Positions 9,594-16,837 of a stretch of DNA of 64,000 bases are shown here, one piece after another (positions within the stretch are counted from its first letter, which is position 1; each line of letters begins with the position of its first letter). Under the pieces are notes generated by a model. The model was given only the letters and a program-made list of their open reading frames with translations. It was not told where the DNA came from and searched no databases. Both the position numbers and the translations under genes were made by a program. The stretch covers positions 62,001 to 126,000 of the forward strand of contig DGIS01000007.1 of the NCBI GenBank assembly GCA_002386525.1, written 5' to 3'. This DNA is from Sphingobacterium sp. UBA4616 (GTDB lineage: Bacteria > Bacteroidota > Bacteroidia > Sphingobacteriales > Sphingobacteriaceae).

Positions 9594-9860
9594 TTATTTT
9601 TTCTTTTCTGCGTGGCCTCTGAATGTACGCGTAGGAGCGAATTCACCAAGCTTGTGACCTACCATATTCTCTGTTACATAAACAGGGATAAATTTATTCC
9701 CGTTGTGCACTGCGAAGGTATGGCCAACAAAATCAGGGGAAATCATTGATCTACGAGACCATGTTTTGATAACTGACTTTTTGTTAGTTTCATTCATAGA
9801 AAGAACTTTTCTCTCTAAGTTGTGATCGATATAAGGACCTTTTTTAATTGAACGAGCCAT
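9594..9860 (-). CDS. rpsS: 30S ribosomal protein S19
   Basis: S19 binds with S13 in the 30S head. It has 88 residues: [19 protein letters not shown] at the start, then the signature [20 protein letters not shown] and the end [12 protein letters not shown]. Its start overlaps the rplB stop by one base. Confidence 0.98.
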   Translation of the reverse strand: MARSIKKGPYIDHNLERKVLSMNETNKKSVIKTWSRRSMISPDFVGHTFAVHNGNKFIPVYVTENMVGHKLGEFAPTRTFRGHAEKKK

Positions 9861-10687
9861 TATTTTTTCCTTCTCTCAATGATGTAACGATTCGATGTTT
9901 TCTTCTTGTAACGTGTTTTGAAGCCTTTAGCTAATACACCTGTACGTGAGCGTGGGTGACCTCCTGAAGTACGGCCTTCACCACCACCCATAGGGTGATC
10001 TACTGGGTTCATCGCAACACCACGAACTCTTGGACGACGACCTAACCAACGTTTGCGACCTGCTTTACCTAACACTTGGTTAGATCTTTCATGGTTCGAT
10101 ACTGAACCAATCGTAGCAACACAAGTCAATAAGATCATACGTGTTTCGCTCGAAGGCAATTTGATGATTGCATATTTACCATCACGAGCAGACAATTGAG
10201 CATAAGTACCAGCCGAACGAGCAATTGAACCACCTTGACCAGGATTTAATTCAATGTTGTGGATGATAGAACCCAATGGAATGTTTGCTAATGGTAATGT
10301 ATTACCAACTTCTGGGGCAACTTTATCACCTGCTATTACAGTTTGACCAACTACTAAACCAGCTGGAGCAAGAATGTAACGTTTTTCACCATCTGCATAA
10401 TGCAACAATGCAATACGAGCAGTACGATTTGGATCGTACTCAATAGTAGCTACTTTTGCAGGGATATCTTTTTTATCGCGTTTGAAATCAATTAATCGGT
10501 ATACTTTTTTATGTCCCCCACCGAGATAACGCATAGTCATTTTACCGGAGTTATTACGACCGCCTGATTTCTTGTTGATTTTAACTACTAACGATTTTTC
10601 AGGAACGTTTGTAGTAACATCAGAGTAGTCTGCGCCTACTCTAAAACGAGTACCAGGGGTTACCGGTTTGAATCTTTTAACTGCCAT
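9860..10687 (-). CDS. rplB: 50S ribosomal protein L2
   Basis: L2 is needed for subunit joining and peptidyl transfer. It has 275 residues. The conserved [20 protein letters not shown] includes the His important in the peptidyl-transferase region. The end RYIIERRKK is typical. It lies between rplW and rpsS. Confidence 0.98.
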   Translation of the reverse strand: MAVKRFKPVTPGTRFRVGADYSDVTTNVPEKSLVVKINKKSGGRNNSGKMTMRYLGGGHKKVYRLIDFKRDKKDIPAKVATIEYDPNRTARIALLHYADGEKRYILAPAGLVVGQTVIAGDKVAPEVGNTLPLANIPLGSIIHNIELNPGQGGSIARSAGTYAQLSARDGKYAIIKLPSSETRMILLTCVATIGSVSNHERSNQVLGKAGRKRWLGRRPRVRGVAMNPVDHPMGGGEGRTSGGHPRSRTGVLAKGFKTRYKKKTSNRYIIERRKK

Positions 10688-10693
10688 TTTTTA

Positions 10694-10984
10694 TTATATA
10701 GTACTGTAAAAGTCAATAGTTTCGCCGTCTTTAATAGTAATGACAGCCTTTTTATACTTAGGAGCTCTACCAGATACGAAACCTGCTTTTGTGTAACGGC
10801 TTTTTGCTTTACCAGCTACTACTGCAGTGTTTACAGCAAGAACTGTAACACCAAACATAGCCTCAACAGCTGCTTTGATCTGGATTTTGTTTGCTCTGTG
10901 ATCTACTTTGAAAGCGTAACGGTTTAATTTTTCCGTTAACAAAGAAGCTTTCTCAGTCAAGATAGGTTTTTTAATAATTTCCAT
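10694..10984 (-). CDS. rplW: 50S ribosomal protein L23
   Basis: L23 is at the exit tunnel and docks trigger factor and the signal recognition particle. It has 96 residues with IIKKPILTEKASLLTEKLNR at the N-terminus and YKKAVITIKDGETIDFYSTI at the end. It is one base after rplD. Confidence 0.97.
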   Translation of the reverse strand: MEIIKKPILTEKASLLTEKLNRYAFKVDHRANKIQIKAAVEAMFGVTVLAVNTAVVAGKAKSRYTKAGFVSGRAPKYKKAVITIKDGETIDFYSTI

Positions 10985-10985
10985 A

Positions 10986-11615
10986 TTACTTAGCTAATGC
11001 TTCCTCCAAAGATTTAACAGAATCTGTTGTCAACAATAATTTTGTTGCGTTCAATACATCATATGTATTTAAATCAGATGCAACAATAACTTTTGCTTTT
11101 TTCAAGTTTCTGCTTGATTTATAAACAATTTCATCGTAAGCTGGCAATACCAACAATGTTTTCTCATCAGCTACATTCAACGCATCGATTAAAGCAACAT
11201 AGTTTTTAGTTTTGATAGCATCGAATTTCACTTCGTCCAATACCACAATGTTATTATCTTTTGCTTTGTAAGACAACGCTGATTTACGTGCTACTTGTTT
11301 CAATTTCTTGTTCAATTTGAACGAGTAGTCACGAGGTTGAGGACCGAATACACGACCACCACCATTAAACAATGGAGATTTGATAGAACCCGCACGAGCA
11401 CCACCAGTACCTTTTTGTTTGTGTAATTTACGAGTAGAACCCGCGATTTCGTTACGTTGTTTAGATTTGTGAGTTCCTTGGCGTTGGTTCGCTAAGTATT
11501 GTTTCACATCCAAATAGATCGCATGATCGTTAGGCTCTAACCCAAATACCGACTCAGGAAGTTGCACCTTGGCACCTGTTTCTTTACCTGATAAATTTAA
11601 AACTTTAACTTCCAT
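10986..11615 (-). CDS. rplD: 50S ribosomal protein L4
   Basis: L4 contacts the exit tunnel and in E. coli regulates the S10 operon. It has 209 residues with the tunnel loop [40 protein letters not shown], and a Rossmann-like C-terminal half. It lies between rplC and rplW. Confidence 0.97.
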   Translation of the reverse strand: MEVKVLNLSGKETGAKVQLPESVFGLEPNDHAIYLDVKQYLANQRQGTHKSKQRNEIAGSTRKLHKQKGTGGARAGSIKSPLFNGGGRVFGPQPRDYSFKLNKKLKQVARKSALSYKAKDNNIVVLDEVKFDAIKTKNYVALIDALNVADEKTLLVLPAYDEIVYKSSRNLKKAKVIVASDLNTYDVLNATKLLLTTDSVKSLEEALAK

Positions 11616-11620
11616 CTCTA

Positions 11621-12238
11621 CTATTTGTCTACGATTACATAAGAACCTTTAGCTCCTGGAATGGAACCACTAACAACGATAAGGTTTTGCTCAGCGTAAA
11701 CTTTCAACACCTGTAAGTTTTGAACTTTAACTCTGTCACCACCTGTACGACCTGCCATGCGCATACCTTTGAATACGCGTGAAGGCCATGATGAAGCACC
11801 TAATGAACCTGGAGCACGCAATCTGTTGTGCTGACCGTGAGTCGCACCACCTACACCACCAAATCCATGACGTTTCATTACACCTTGGAAACCTTTACCT
11901 TTTGAAGTACCGACTACATCTACGTACTCACCTTCTTCAAAAAGAGTAACGTCAACTACGTCACCAAGTTGTTTTGCATCTGGGAAAGTTTTAAACTCTA
12001 CCAACTTACGCTTAGGCGTTGTATTTGCTTTCGCAAAGTGCCCTTTCAAAGGAGCTGTCGTGTTTTTCTCCTTAGCTTCGTCGAAACCAAGTTGAATTGC
12101 CGAGTAGCCATCCTTTTCTTCCGTACGTATCTGCGTAACCACGCACGGCCCGGCCTGAATCACTGTACAAGGAATATTTTTCCCATCAGCGTTAAACAGG
12201 CTCGTCATTCCTACTTTTTTTCCAATAATACCTGACAT
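11621..12238 (-). CDS. rplC: 50S ribosomal protein L3, first gene of this operon
   Basis: L3 is an early assembly protein near the peptidyl-transferase centre. It has 205 residues: [20 protein letters not shown] at the start, and the signature [20 protein letters not shown] with a Gln in the position modified in E. coli. No rpsJ lies upstream; instead a near-consensus promoter sits about 80 bp before the start. It is therefore the first gene of the transcript here. Confidence 0.97.
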   Translation of the reverse strand: MSGIIGKKVGMTSLFNADGKNIPCTVIQAGPCVVTQIRTEEKDGYSAIQLGFDEAKEKNTTAPLKGHFAKANTTPKRKLVEFKTFPDAKQLGDVVDVTLFEEGEYVDVVGTSKGKGFQGVMKRHGFGGVGGATHGQHNRLRAPGSLGASSWPSRVFKGMRMAGRTGGDRVKVQNLQVLKVYAEQNLIVVSGSIPGAKGSYVIVDK

Positions 12239-12266
12239 GTTGTAAATTAATTAATTAAAAGTCCTT

Positions 12267-12284
12267 CGAAGCAGTAGGGCTTCG
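12267..12284 (-). other. leader hairpin of the rplC operon
   Basis: A 6-bp perfect stem (CGAAGC and GCTTCG) with a 6-nt loop lies in the leader, between the predicted transcription start near 12310 and the rplC start. It is the only obvious structure in the short leader. It could be a target for autogenous control, but nothing in the sequence proves it. Confidence 0.35.
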
Positions 12285-12315
12285 CTCAAGACATACTTTC
12301 CCCTTTAAGGGATTG

Positions 12316-12346
12316 CAAAGTTACAAACATTTTTATAACTGTCAAA
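12316..12346 (-). promoter_or_regulatory. Bacteroidota-type promoter of the rplC-rpsM operon
   Basis: On the minus strand TTTG (12343-12346) is followed by 19 bp and TAACTTTG (12316-12323). This matches the known primary sigma consensus of Bacteroidota, TTTG-N19/20-TAnnTTTG, without mismatch. Transcription would start near 12310, leaving a leader of about 70 nt. Confidence 0.85.
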
Positions 12347-12509
12347 TAATTAATGAATTATTTTTTTATTTTATCCTGTAGCAGGAAAACTGCCTTAACC
12401 CCTCCTGCCCCCCTTCGCCTATCAACAAGAATCACAACGTTCGAAGAAAAAGAAATAAAAAAAATGAGTTTCAAAATTTATACTGCCATACAGTTGTCAT
12501 TGGGCCACC

Positions 12510-12517
12510 TAAATTTG
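12510..12517 (+). promoter_or_regulatory. possible -7 element before the DinB-like gene
   Basis: TAAATTTG matches the TAnnTTTG consensus about 55 bp before the 12573 start. No clear -33 TTTG is at the right distance. Apart from this, the stretch 12350-12572 shows no gene I would defend. Confidence 0.35.
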
Positions 12518-12572
12518 TGGCATATTACAGCGCAAGAGGCGATGTAAATTTTTAAATTTTAAATACGAAAAA

Positions 12573-13043
12573 ATGAGTACAGCGATCATTTCGAAACAAG
12601 AATTACTTGAACACTGGTTGGGCCATAGAAAATTGACCCGCCAAACTATTGAAAAATTTCCCGAAGAAGAATTGTTCAATTATAAAGTAGAAGGCATGCG
12701 AACTTTTGCGGATATGCTGAAAGAATTATTGGCAATTGCCGTTCCCGGCCTACAGGAGATCGTAGATAACAAAAGTGGTGAGCTAAACGAAAATTTCAGC
12801 TATTCAACAAAAGCCCAGCTTTTACAAGCGTGGGACGAGGCAACTCCAATACTCATCGATCTATTTAACAAAATCTCGGAAGAACGCTTTGCTGAGGAAT
12901 TCAATTTGTTTGGACAGTACAAATCGCCGGTCGTCCACAGCATTCTTTATTTTATAGATAATGAAATCCATCACCGCGGGCAGGGATTTGTCTACCTGCG
13001 CTTGCTTGGCATTCAACCACCGTTTTTTTGGGAAAGGGGATAA
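12573..13043 (+). CDS. DinB-family protein
   Basis: This 156-residue protein looks like a DinB/YfiT four-helix bundle, a fold used by metal-dependent thiol transferases and stress proteins. Seen are LEHWLGHRKLTRQTIEKFPE near the N-terminus and a C-terminal DNEIHHRGQGFVYLRLLGI. The last is the usual metal-ligand His segment of the superfamily. The substrate is unknown. It is convergent with the WYL regulator; a shared inverted repeat lies between them. Confidence 0.8.
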   Translation: MSTAIISKQELLEHWLGHRKLTRQTIEKFPEEELFNYKVEGMRTFADMLKELLAIAVPGLQEIVDNKSGELNENFSYSTKAQLLQAWDEATPILIDLFNKISEERFAEEFNLFGQYKSPVVHSILYFIDNEIHHRGQGFVYLRLLGIQPPFFWERG

Positions 13044-13060
13044 TTTCGGACATAACCCGA

Positions 13061-13109
13061 CAAGAATACTTGCTTGGATCCAACAGGAAGAACCTAGCAA
13101 GTATTCTTG
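13061..13109. terminator. inverted repeat between convergent genes
   Basis: CAAGAATACTTGCT (13061-13074) and AGCAAGTATTCTTG (13096-13109) form a perfect 14-bp stem with a 21-nt loop. It lies at the meeting point of the DinB-like gene and the leftward regulator and covers the stop codon of the latter. A bidirectional terminator is the simplest reading, although no strong U-run follows on either strand. Confidence 0.5.
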
Positions 13110-14104
13110 CCCACTTCAATACAGCTGAAGCCTGCCTGCACCTTGTCATGATTAAGCTGTTCTAAAGCTGATGACAGCAATCGTTTTACCACTCCTTTCA
13201 ACGACTCGGGCTCGATAATATTTCCTTTGTCAGCAAACATCAAATACCAACGTGCAAATCCATTTTCCATATTTACACATTCGAAATGCATTTCAACATA
13301 ATCTTCCGCAATCACTTCCTGCTGAAAGCCGAAATAATGACGGTCCCATTCCATATACCTTGCCATTTCCTTATCCACCCGTACCACGACTTTAGTAGTC
13401 GGATCTTCATGTCGTTTGTTGAGAAAGAAAGATAGCTCAGGATGTTCTTTTCCAAAATCATCTGTAAGTATTCGGATATTATTTATACGGTCCAATCGAA
13501 ATTGCCTATAATCCTTTCGTAGTTTACAGAATGCGAGGATATACCAGAATTTACTTTCAACAAAGATACCAACAGCTTCAATTTCCCTTTTCTCAGGATT
13601 TTTGTCCGACGGTTTGGTATAATAAATCTCTACGCACTTTTTTGCAGCGATACTTTCGATCAATATGTTGGTGCCATGCGTTAGCTTTTCGTTGAACTGA
13701 TGTCGCCCACCCCGGACAAGAAATTTATCTCCGACTAGGGCGACTTGCTCTTTTTCGTTGCCTCTCAGTATCGCCTTCATTTTAAGCAATGCTGTGGCAA
13801 AATGATTGGCAAGATTCCGATCCGTATATTTTTCAACCAGTTTCTCCGCTGCGACAAAACTTAATGCTTCTTCTTTTGTAAATTGCAAGGGTGGCATTTT
13901 ATACCCCTCCACTAAAGAGTATCCGCTTCCGGCTTCGCCATAGATTGGAACTCCAGCCTGCATCAAGGAGCGGATATCACGGTAAATTGTACGCTGGCTC
14001 ACTTCAAAGCGTTCTGCCAAAGCCCCCGCTGTCACAACAGGTTTGGCCTGTAGATGCATATAAATAGCGAGTATACGATCAAATCTTTTCTGGATATCCG
14101 TCAT
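13094..14104 (-). CDS. YafY-type WYL-domain transcriptional regulator
   Basis: This 336-residue protein has an N-terminal winged HTH (about 1-65, with RFEVSQRTIYRDIRSLMQAG) and a WYL domain (about 140-225, with KFWYILAFCKLRKDYRQFRL). The C-terminal WCX-like part runs to the end. WYL proteins sense ligands, often nucleic acids or nucleotides, and some control DNA-damage or defence genes. Here the convergent neighbour is the DinB-like gene, a pairing I believe is common in Bacteroidota, so that gene may be its target. Confidence 0.88.
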   Translation of the reverse strand: MTDIQKRFDRILAIYMHLQAKPVVTAGALAERFEVSQRTIYRDIRSLMQAGVPIYGEAGSGYSLVEGYKMPPLQFTKEEALSFVAAEKLVEKYTDRNLANHFATALLKMKAILRGNEKEQVALVGDKFLVRGGRHQFNEKLTHGTNILIESIAAKKCVEIYYTKPSDKNPEKREIEAVGIFVESKFWYILAFCKLRKDYRQFRLDRINNIRILTDDFGKEHPELSFFLNKRHEDPTTKVVVRVDKEMARYMEWDRHYFGFQQEVIAEDYVEMHFECVNMENGFARWYLMFADKGNIIEPESLKGVVKRLLSSALEQLNHDKVQAGFSCIEVGKNTC

Positions 14105-14139
14105 TGGGATAAAGGTACGAGTTATTCTATTTTCTTTAA

Positions 14140-14147
14140 CAAATATA
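14140..14147 (-). promoter_or_regulatory. possible -7 element of the WYL regulator
   Basis: On the minus strand TATATTTG matches TAnnTTTG and lies 36 bp before the regulator start. The -33 element is not clear. Confidence 0.35.
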
Positions 14148-14221
14148 AAGATATGTTTTCACAGGTATAGCGCTGAATACTTTTTCAATTCATCACTCAA
14201 ATCTCGCACAAATTCCCTTGA

Positions 14222-14458
14222 ATTAACAACGAACCCAGCCTTGGAATCGATATCTCTGCCCTTCATCTATATAGTCGCCGTCTCATTGACATCTGTGTTA
14301 AATCCGAAGCTGGCACCCTACTTCTGGTCAACCAATCCAATAAAGAAGAAATTGCTAAAGGAGACGAGTTCCTGCTGCGCAATTGGAGCTACTACGGGTT
14401 GATCGAAAAAATCAAATACAAGGCCAGCATGGCTGGCATAAACGTTATCGTTGAATAA
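14222..14458 (+). pseudogene. TnpB/IS605 OrfB-like remnant
   Basis: This open stretch of 78 codons has no ATG start and follows a stop at 14219. It reads ...SRRLIDICVKSEAGTLLLVNQ...LLRNWSYYGLIEKIKYKASM AGINVIVE and then a stop. The pattern (an aliphatic strand, then NWSYYGLxxxIxYKAxxxGIxV) is typical of the RuvC-domain region of TnpB/IS605 OrfB proteins and related type V nucleases. The N-terminal domains and the C-terminal zinc-finger region are missing. I read it as a decayed transposon gene. Confidence 0.6.
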
Positions 14459-14465
14459 TTTCAAA

Positions 14466-14500
14466 AATGGCAAAGCTTTACATCATAAAGCCTTGCCATT
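14466..14500. other. hairpin after the TnpB-like remnant
   Basis: AATGGCAA-a-GCTTTA pairs with TAAAGC-c-TTGCCATT, leaving one unpaired base pair in a 14-bp stem with a 5-nt loop. It starts 8 bp after the remnant stop. It may be a terminator or a leftover of a subterminal transposon end. Confidence 0.5.
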
Positions 14501-14504
14501 AAAC

Positions 14505-14544
14505 TTATCTTTAAGCATAACACTTTATCTTTAAGCATAACACT
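14505..14544. repeat. perfect 20-bp tandem duplication
   Basis: The 20-bp unit TTATCTTTAAGCATAACACT occurs twice in a row (14505-14524 and 14525-14544) without a mismatch. It lies between the TnpB-like remnant and the DUF6266 stop. A recent slippage event or the scar of an element are both possible. Confidence 0.9.
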
Positions 14545-14579
14545 TTTCTAATCCAGCTTATGGATTCCGTCGAAAACAA

Positions 14580-15218
14580 CTATATAACCCCACAATAAAT
14601 GGAATTCGAAAAGTCGTCTTTGAGTGTATCCCATACACCTACATAAACATGGCAATCGAATGCTTTCTTGCTTATCCCCTCAACTTCAAATGAGCAGGAA
14701 CCCTGATTTACATTGGCAATAGATATTTTCAACCGCGACTCGCCCTCTATGTCTATCAATCCCACATTGATTTTATATATACTGCTTCTATATTCATCAT
14801 CTACAGTCCAGCTAAGATCAATCCGATCACCATCCAAACTTACTTGACAGTTAGCTAATGGGGTAAGCGGACCTGAAAACAGGAGGAGTTTTTCAGGATT
14901 CACAAAAGGCTTATTATTTTCACCTAATTCAAGAGTTTCTTTAAAAATGTGGCGCTGCGCCAATTGGAAAGCTCCTACACGACCTCCTTTTGTCGCGAGT
15001 GATTGATAACCAAACTCTAGAATTACTTTATTGGCGCCAGCAAACTTACCTGCAACTTTTTGTTTTTCTCTATTTAAAAGTTCGGCCTCGCTCGGCGGAG
15101 ACGTTCGTTTTTTTCTTTTGCCGCCACGTACGACATTTTGGCCTTTCAATAGATAAGCACTCACCGAACCAAATTTCCCAACAATAGCACCGTTCGGACC
15201 ATTTTGTAAAATTGCCAT
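14580..15218 (-). CDS. DUF6266-family protein of unknown function
   Basis: The 212-residue protein starts MAILQNGPNGAIVGKFGSVS and continues with LLKGQNVVRGGKRKK, a pattern I recognise from the Bacteroidota family DUF6266. The N-terminal half is basic; the C-terminal half (about 105-212) looks like a beta-sandwich of fibronectin type, with alternating hydrophobic strands. No signal peptide is seen. Unlike its neighbours it has a clear purine-rich GGAG about 9 bp before the start. The function is unknown. Confidence 0.75.
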   Translation of the reverse strand: MAILQNGPNGAIVGKFGSVSAYLLKGQNVVRGGKRKKRTSPPSEAELLNREKQKVAGKFAGANKVILEFGYQSLATKGGRVGAFQLAQRHIFKETLELGENNKPFVNPEKLLLFSGPLTPLANCQVSLDGDRIDLSWTVDDEYRSSIYKINVGLIDIEGESRLKISIANVNQGSCSFEVEGISKKAFDCHVYVGVWDTLKDDFSNSIYCGVI

Positions 15219-15226
15219 AAAATTTT

Positions 15227-15230
15227 TCTC
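15227..15230 (-). promoter_or_regulatory. Shine-Dalgarno-like site of the DUF6266 gene
   Basis: On the minus strand AAAAGGAG ends 9 nt before the ATG at 15218. Most genes in this window have AT-rich leaders without such a site, as usual for Bacteroidota, so it is notable and supports this start. Confidence 0.6.
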
Positions 15231-15320
15231 CTTTTGTCTATAATTGATGGTATATAACTTATTACTAATATAACATCAAATTGCCCATTAAAAGAGGAGT
15301 AACACTACTTTTACAAAGTA

Positions 15321-15389
15321 TTAACAGGGGGTTAACAGGGGTAATCCCCCTGTTAACCCCCTGTTATCCCCCTGTTAACCCCCTATAAA
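15321..15389. repeat. 11-bp repeats forming a 20-bp palindrome
   Basis: Two inverted units (TTAACAGGGGG then TTAACAGGGG, 15321-15341) face four direct units of 11 bp: CCCCCTGTTAA (15346-15356), CCCCCTGTTAT (15357-15367), CCCCCTGTTAA (15368-15378) and the degenerate CCCCCTATAAA (15379-15389). The arms can form a 20-bp perfect hairpin with a loop of about 5 nt. The period equals about one helical turn, as in iteron-type protein binding sites. No U-run follows on either strand. Confidence 0.9.
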
Positions 15390-15519
15390 TCCCTTGTCAA
15401 TATAGGAATTGGTGTTAAATTGGTAGTTATTTGAGCGTACGAGATGGATGTACGAAATAAGTACTTCACTTTTTCCACAGGATGTTAACAACTTTGTTGA
15501 AAACTCAAGAATCCTCTCG

Positions 15520-16794
15520 TCAGGGCTTGATAACCTTCTCTCCACGGAGCAATCGGTCATAGCGCACCAATGCCTCTACATAATAGTAATCCGCATAGGT
15601 TAACGGAACATCAACTTCTGTTTTATGTGGAATAGAACCGACACTATGTTTTAAAATATACCCTCCGGCCTCTTTGAAATCTGCTTTATAAGGTTTAGCA
15701 GAAAGCGACCGCAGCATTTGTTCAGCCTTTGAGATATAGAGCTGGCTTTCACTACCTGTTGTGTATTGTGCAAGTTCCAGCAAAGCCGAAGCGGTCACCG
15801 AAGCGGTCGATACATCACGAAGGTCTTTCTGGCTATAATATTTACTATCCGGAGTAAGCTTGTTCTGATCCATATCCCAATAAGGTATGAGATCTTTTGG
15901 AAGATTGGGATGATTCAGGTAAAACTGTGCAATATGCCGCGCTTGCTCCAAATATTTCTTGTCGCCAGTCTCCCGGTACATCATCGTATAACCATAAAGC
16001 CCCCAGGATTGCCCTCTGGCCCATGCAGATTCATCAAAAGCTCCTTGCGCAGTCTTTCTCGAAATAATACTTCCATCTTTTGGATTGTAGTCTACGACAT
16101 GGTAGGAACTATAATCCTTTCGGTAATGGCTGACCATCGTTGTATTGGCATGCTGCACTGCAACATCACGATAACGCTGATCACCTGTCATCTTGGAAAC
16201 TTCCGTCAGAAATTCCAGATTCATCATATTGTCGATGATCACCGGATAGGTCCAAGGCTGGCCATCCCAGTTTTTTCCACCGTCCCATGAACGAATCGTT
16301 TTCGTTGCTTCGTGGAAACGTGTCGCCAACGAGGCTGCTCCAGTGCTTAAAATTCCTTTATAGGACGCCGAATCACCCGTCAAGCGCAATGCATTTCCAA
16401 AGCTACAATACAACATGAAGCCCAAATCATGTGTTCCTTTGTTATATTTTTCTTTTTCCAGTTGCTTCAGTTTACTTTTGGCTTCCGTCAAAAGCTTTTC
16501 ATCCTTGGTATACTCGTATAGATAAAGCAATGTACCGGGATAAAACCCAGAGCACCACCAGCTCGAACCCCAATTTACATATTTGCCATCTTTATAGGTT
16601 GTAGGCATATCCGATTCACCGATCGATGCTGCGAGGTAGGCGATTTGTTTGTGTGCATCTTCTAAATTGGAGCGGACAAATTCTTTGTCGAGCCCCAATT
16701 TTGCTTTCCCCAGGTTCCGCTGACTGTAACAGGAAATTCCCTGCATTCCTAGCCCAATTATCAAAGCTCCCGTAATATAGTGTTGTATCTTCAT
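15520..16794 (-). CDS. GH88 unsaturated glucuronyl hydrolase, secreted
   Basis: GH88 enzymes remove the 4,5-unsaturated uronic acid left by polysaccharide lyases, by hydration of the double bond. The 424-residue protein has an N-terminal signal (ITGALIIGLGMQGISC; the Cys22 could be a lipidation site). It shows the family blocks SSWWCSGFYPGTLLYLYEYT, KGTHDLGFM and VIIDNMMNLEFL. The probable catalytic Asp pair is Asp123 and Asp188, by comparison with Bacillus UGL. FDESAWARGQSWGLYGYT and PLTYADYYYVEAL are also typical. It is the distal gene of the susCD set. Confidence 0.92.
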   Translation of the reverse strand: MKIQHYITGALIIGLGMQGISCYSQRNLGKAKLGLDKEFVRSNLEDAHKQIAYLAASIGESDMPTTYKDGKYVNWGSSWWCSGFYPGTLLYLYEYTKDEKLLTEAKSKLKQLEKEKYNKGTHDLGFMLYCSFGNALRLTGDSASYKGILSTGAASLATRFHEATKTIRSWDGGKNWDGQPWTYPVIIDNMMNLEFLTEVSKMTGDQRYRDVAVQHANTTMVSHYRKDYSSYHVVDYNPKDGSIISRKTAQGAFDESAWARGQSWGLYGYTMMYRETGDKKYLEQARHIAQFYLNHPNLPKDLIPYWDMDQNKLTPDSKYYSQKDLRDVSTASVTASALLELAQYTTGSESQLYISKAEQMLRSLSAKPYKADFKEAGGYILKHSVGSIPHKTEVDVPLTYADYYYVEALVRYDRLLRGEKVIKP

Positions 16795-16837
16795 TTCATC
16801 CAGTCCTTAATCTTTTGCTTTTTATTCTTTTTTCGTT

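Larger units (their letters stand above)
15221..15515. other. gene-free segment, possible replication origin
   Basis: This roughly 300-bp stretch has no credible gene. It combines an AT-rich part (15221-15300), a palindromic array of 11-bp repeats (15321-15389) and a DnaA-box-like TTTTCCACA at 15471-15479. The last is followed by GTTAACAACTTTGTTGAAAAC, which resembles sequences around bacterial oriC sites. The long ribosomal operon to the left is transcribed away from it. The oriC reading is an inference; dnaA is not nearby, but that is not required in Bacteroidota. Confidence 0.4.

Noticed and set aside
12354..12547. short plus-strand frame before the DinB-like gene
   Set aside because: No family resemblance and it spans the likely promoter of the next gene.
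12239..12572. a possible rpsJ upstream of rplC
   Set aside because: No frame in this stretch encodes anything like S10; a promoter occupies the place.
15766..16290. 174-codon plus-strand frame opposite the GH88 gene
   Set aside because: It overlaps the conserved GH88 catalytic blocks on the other strand and has no recognisable content.
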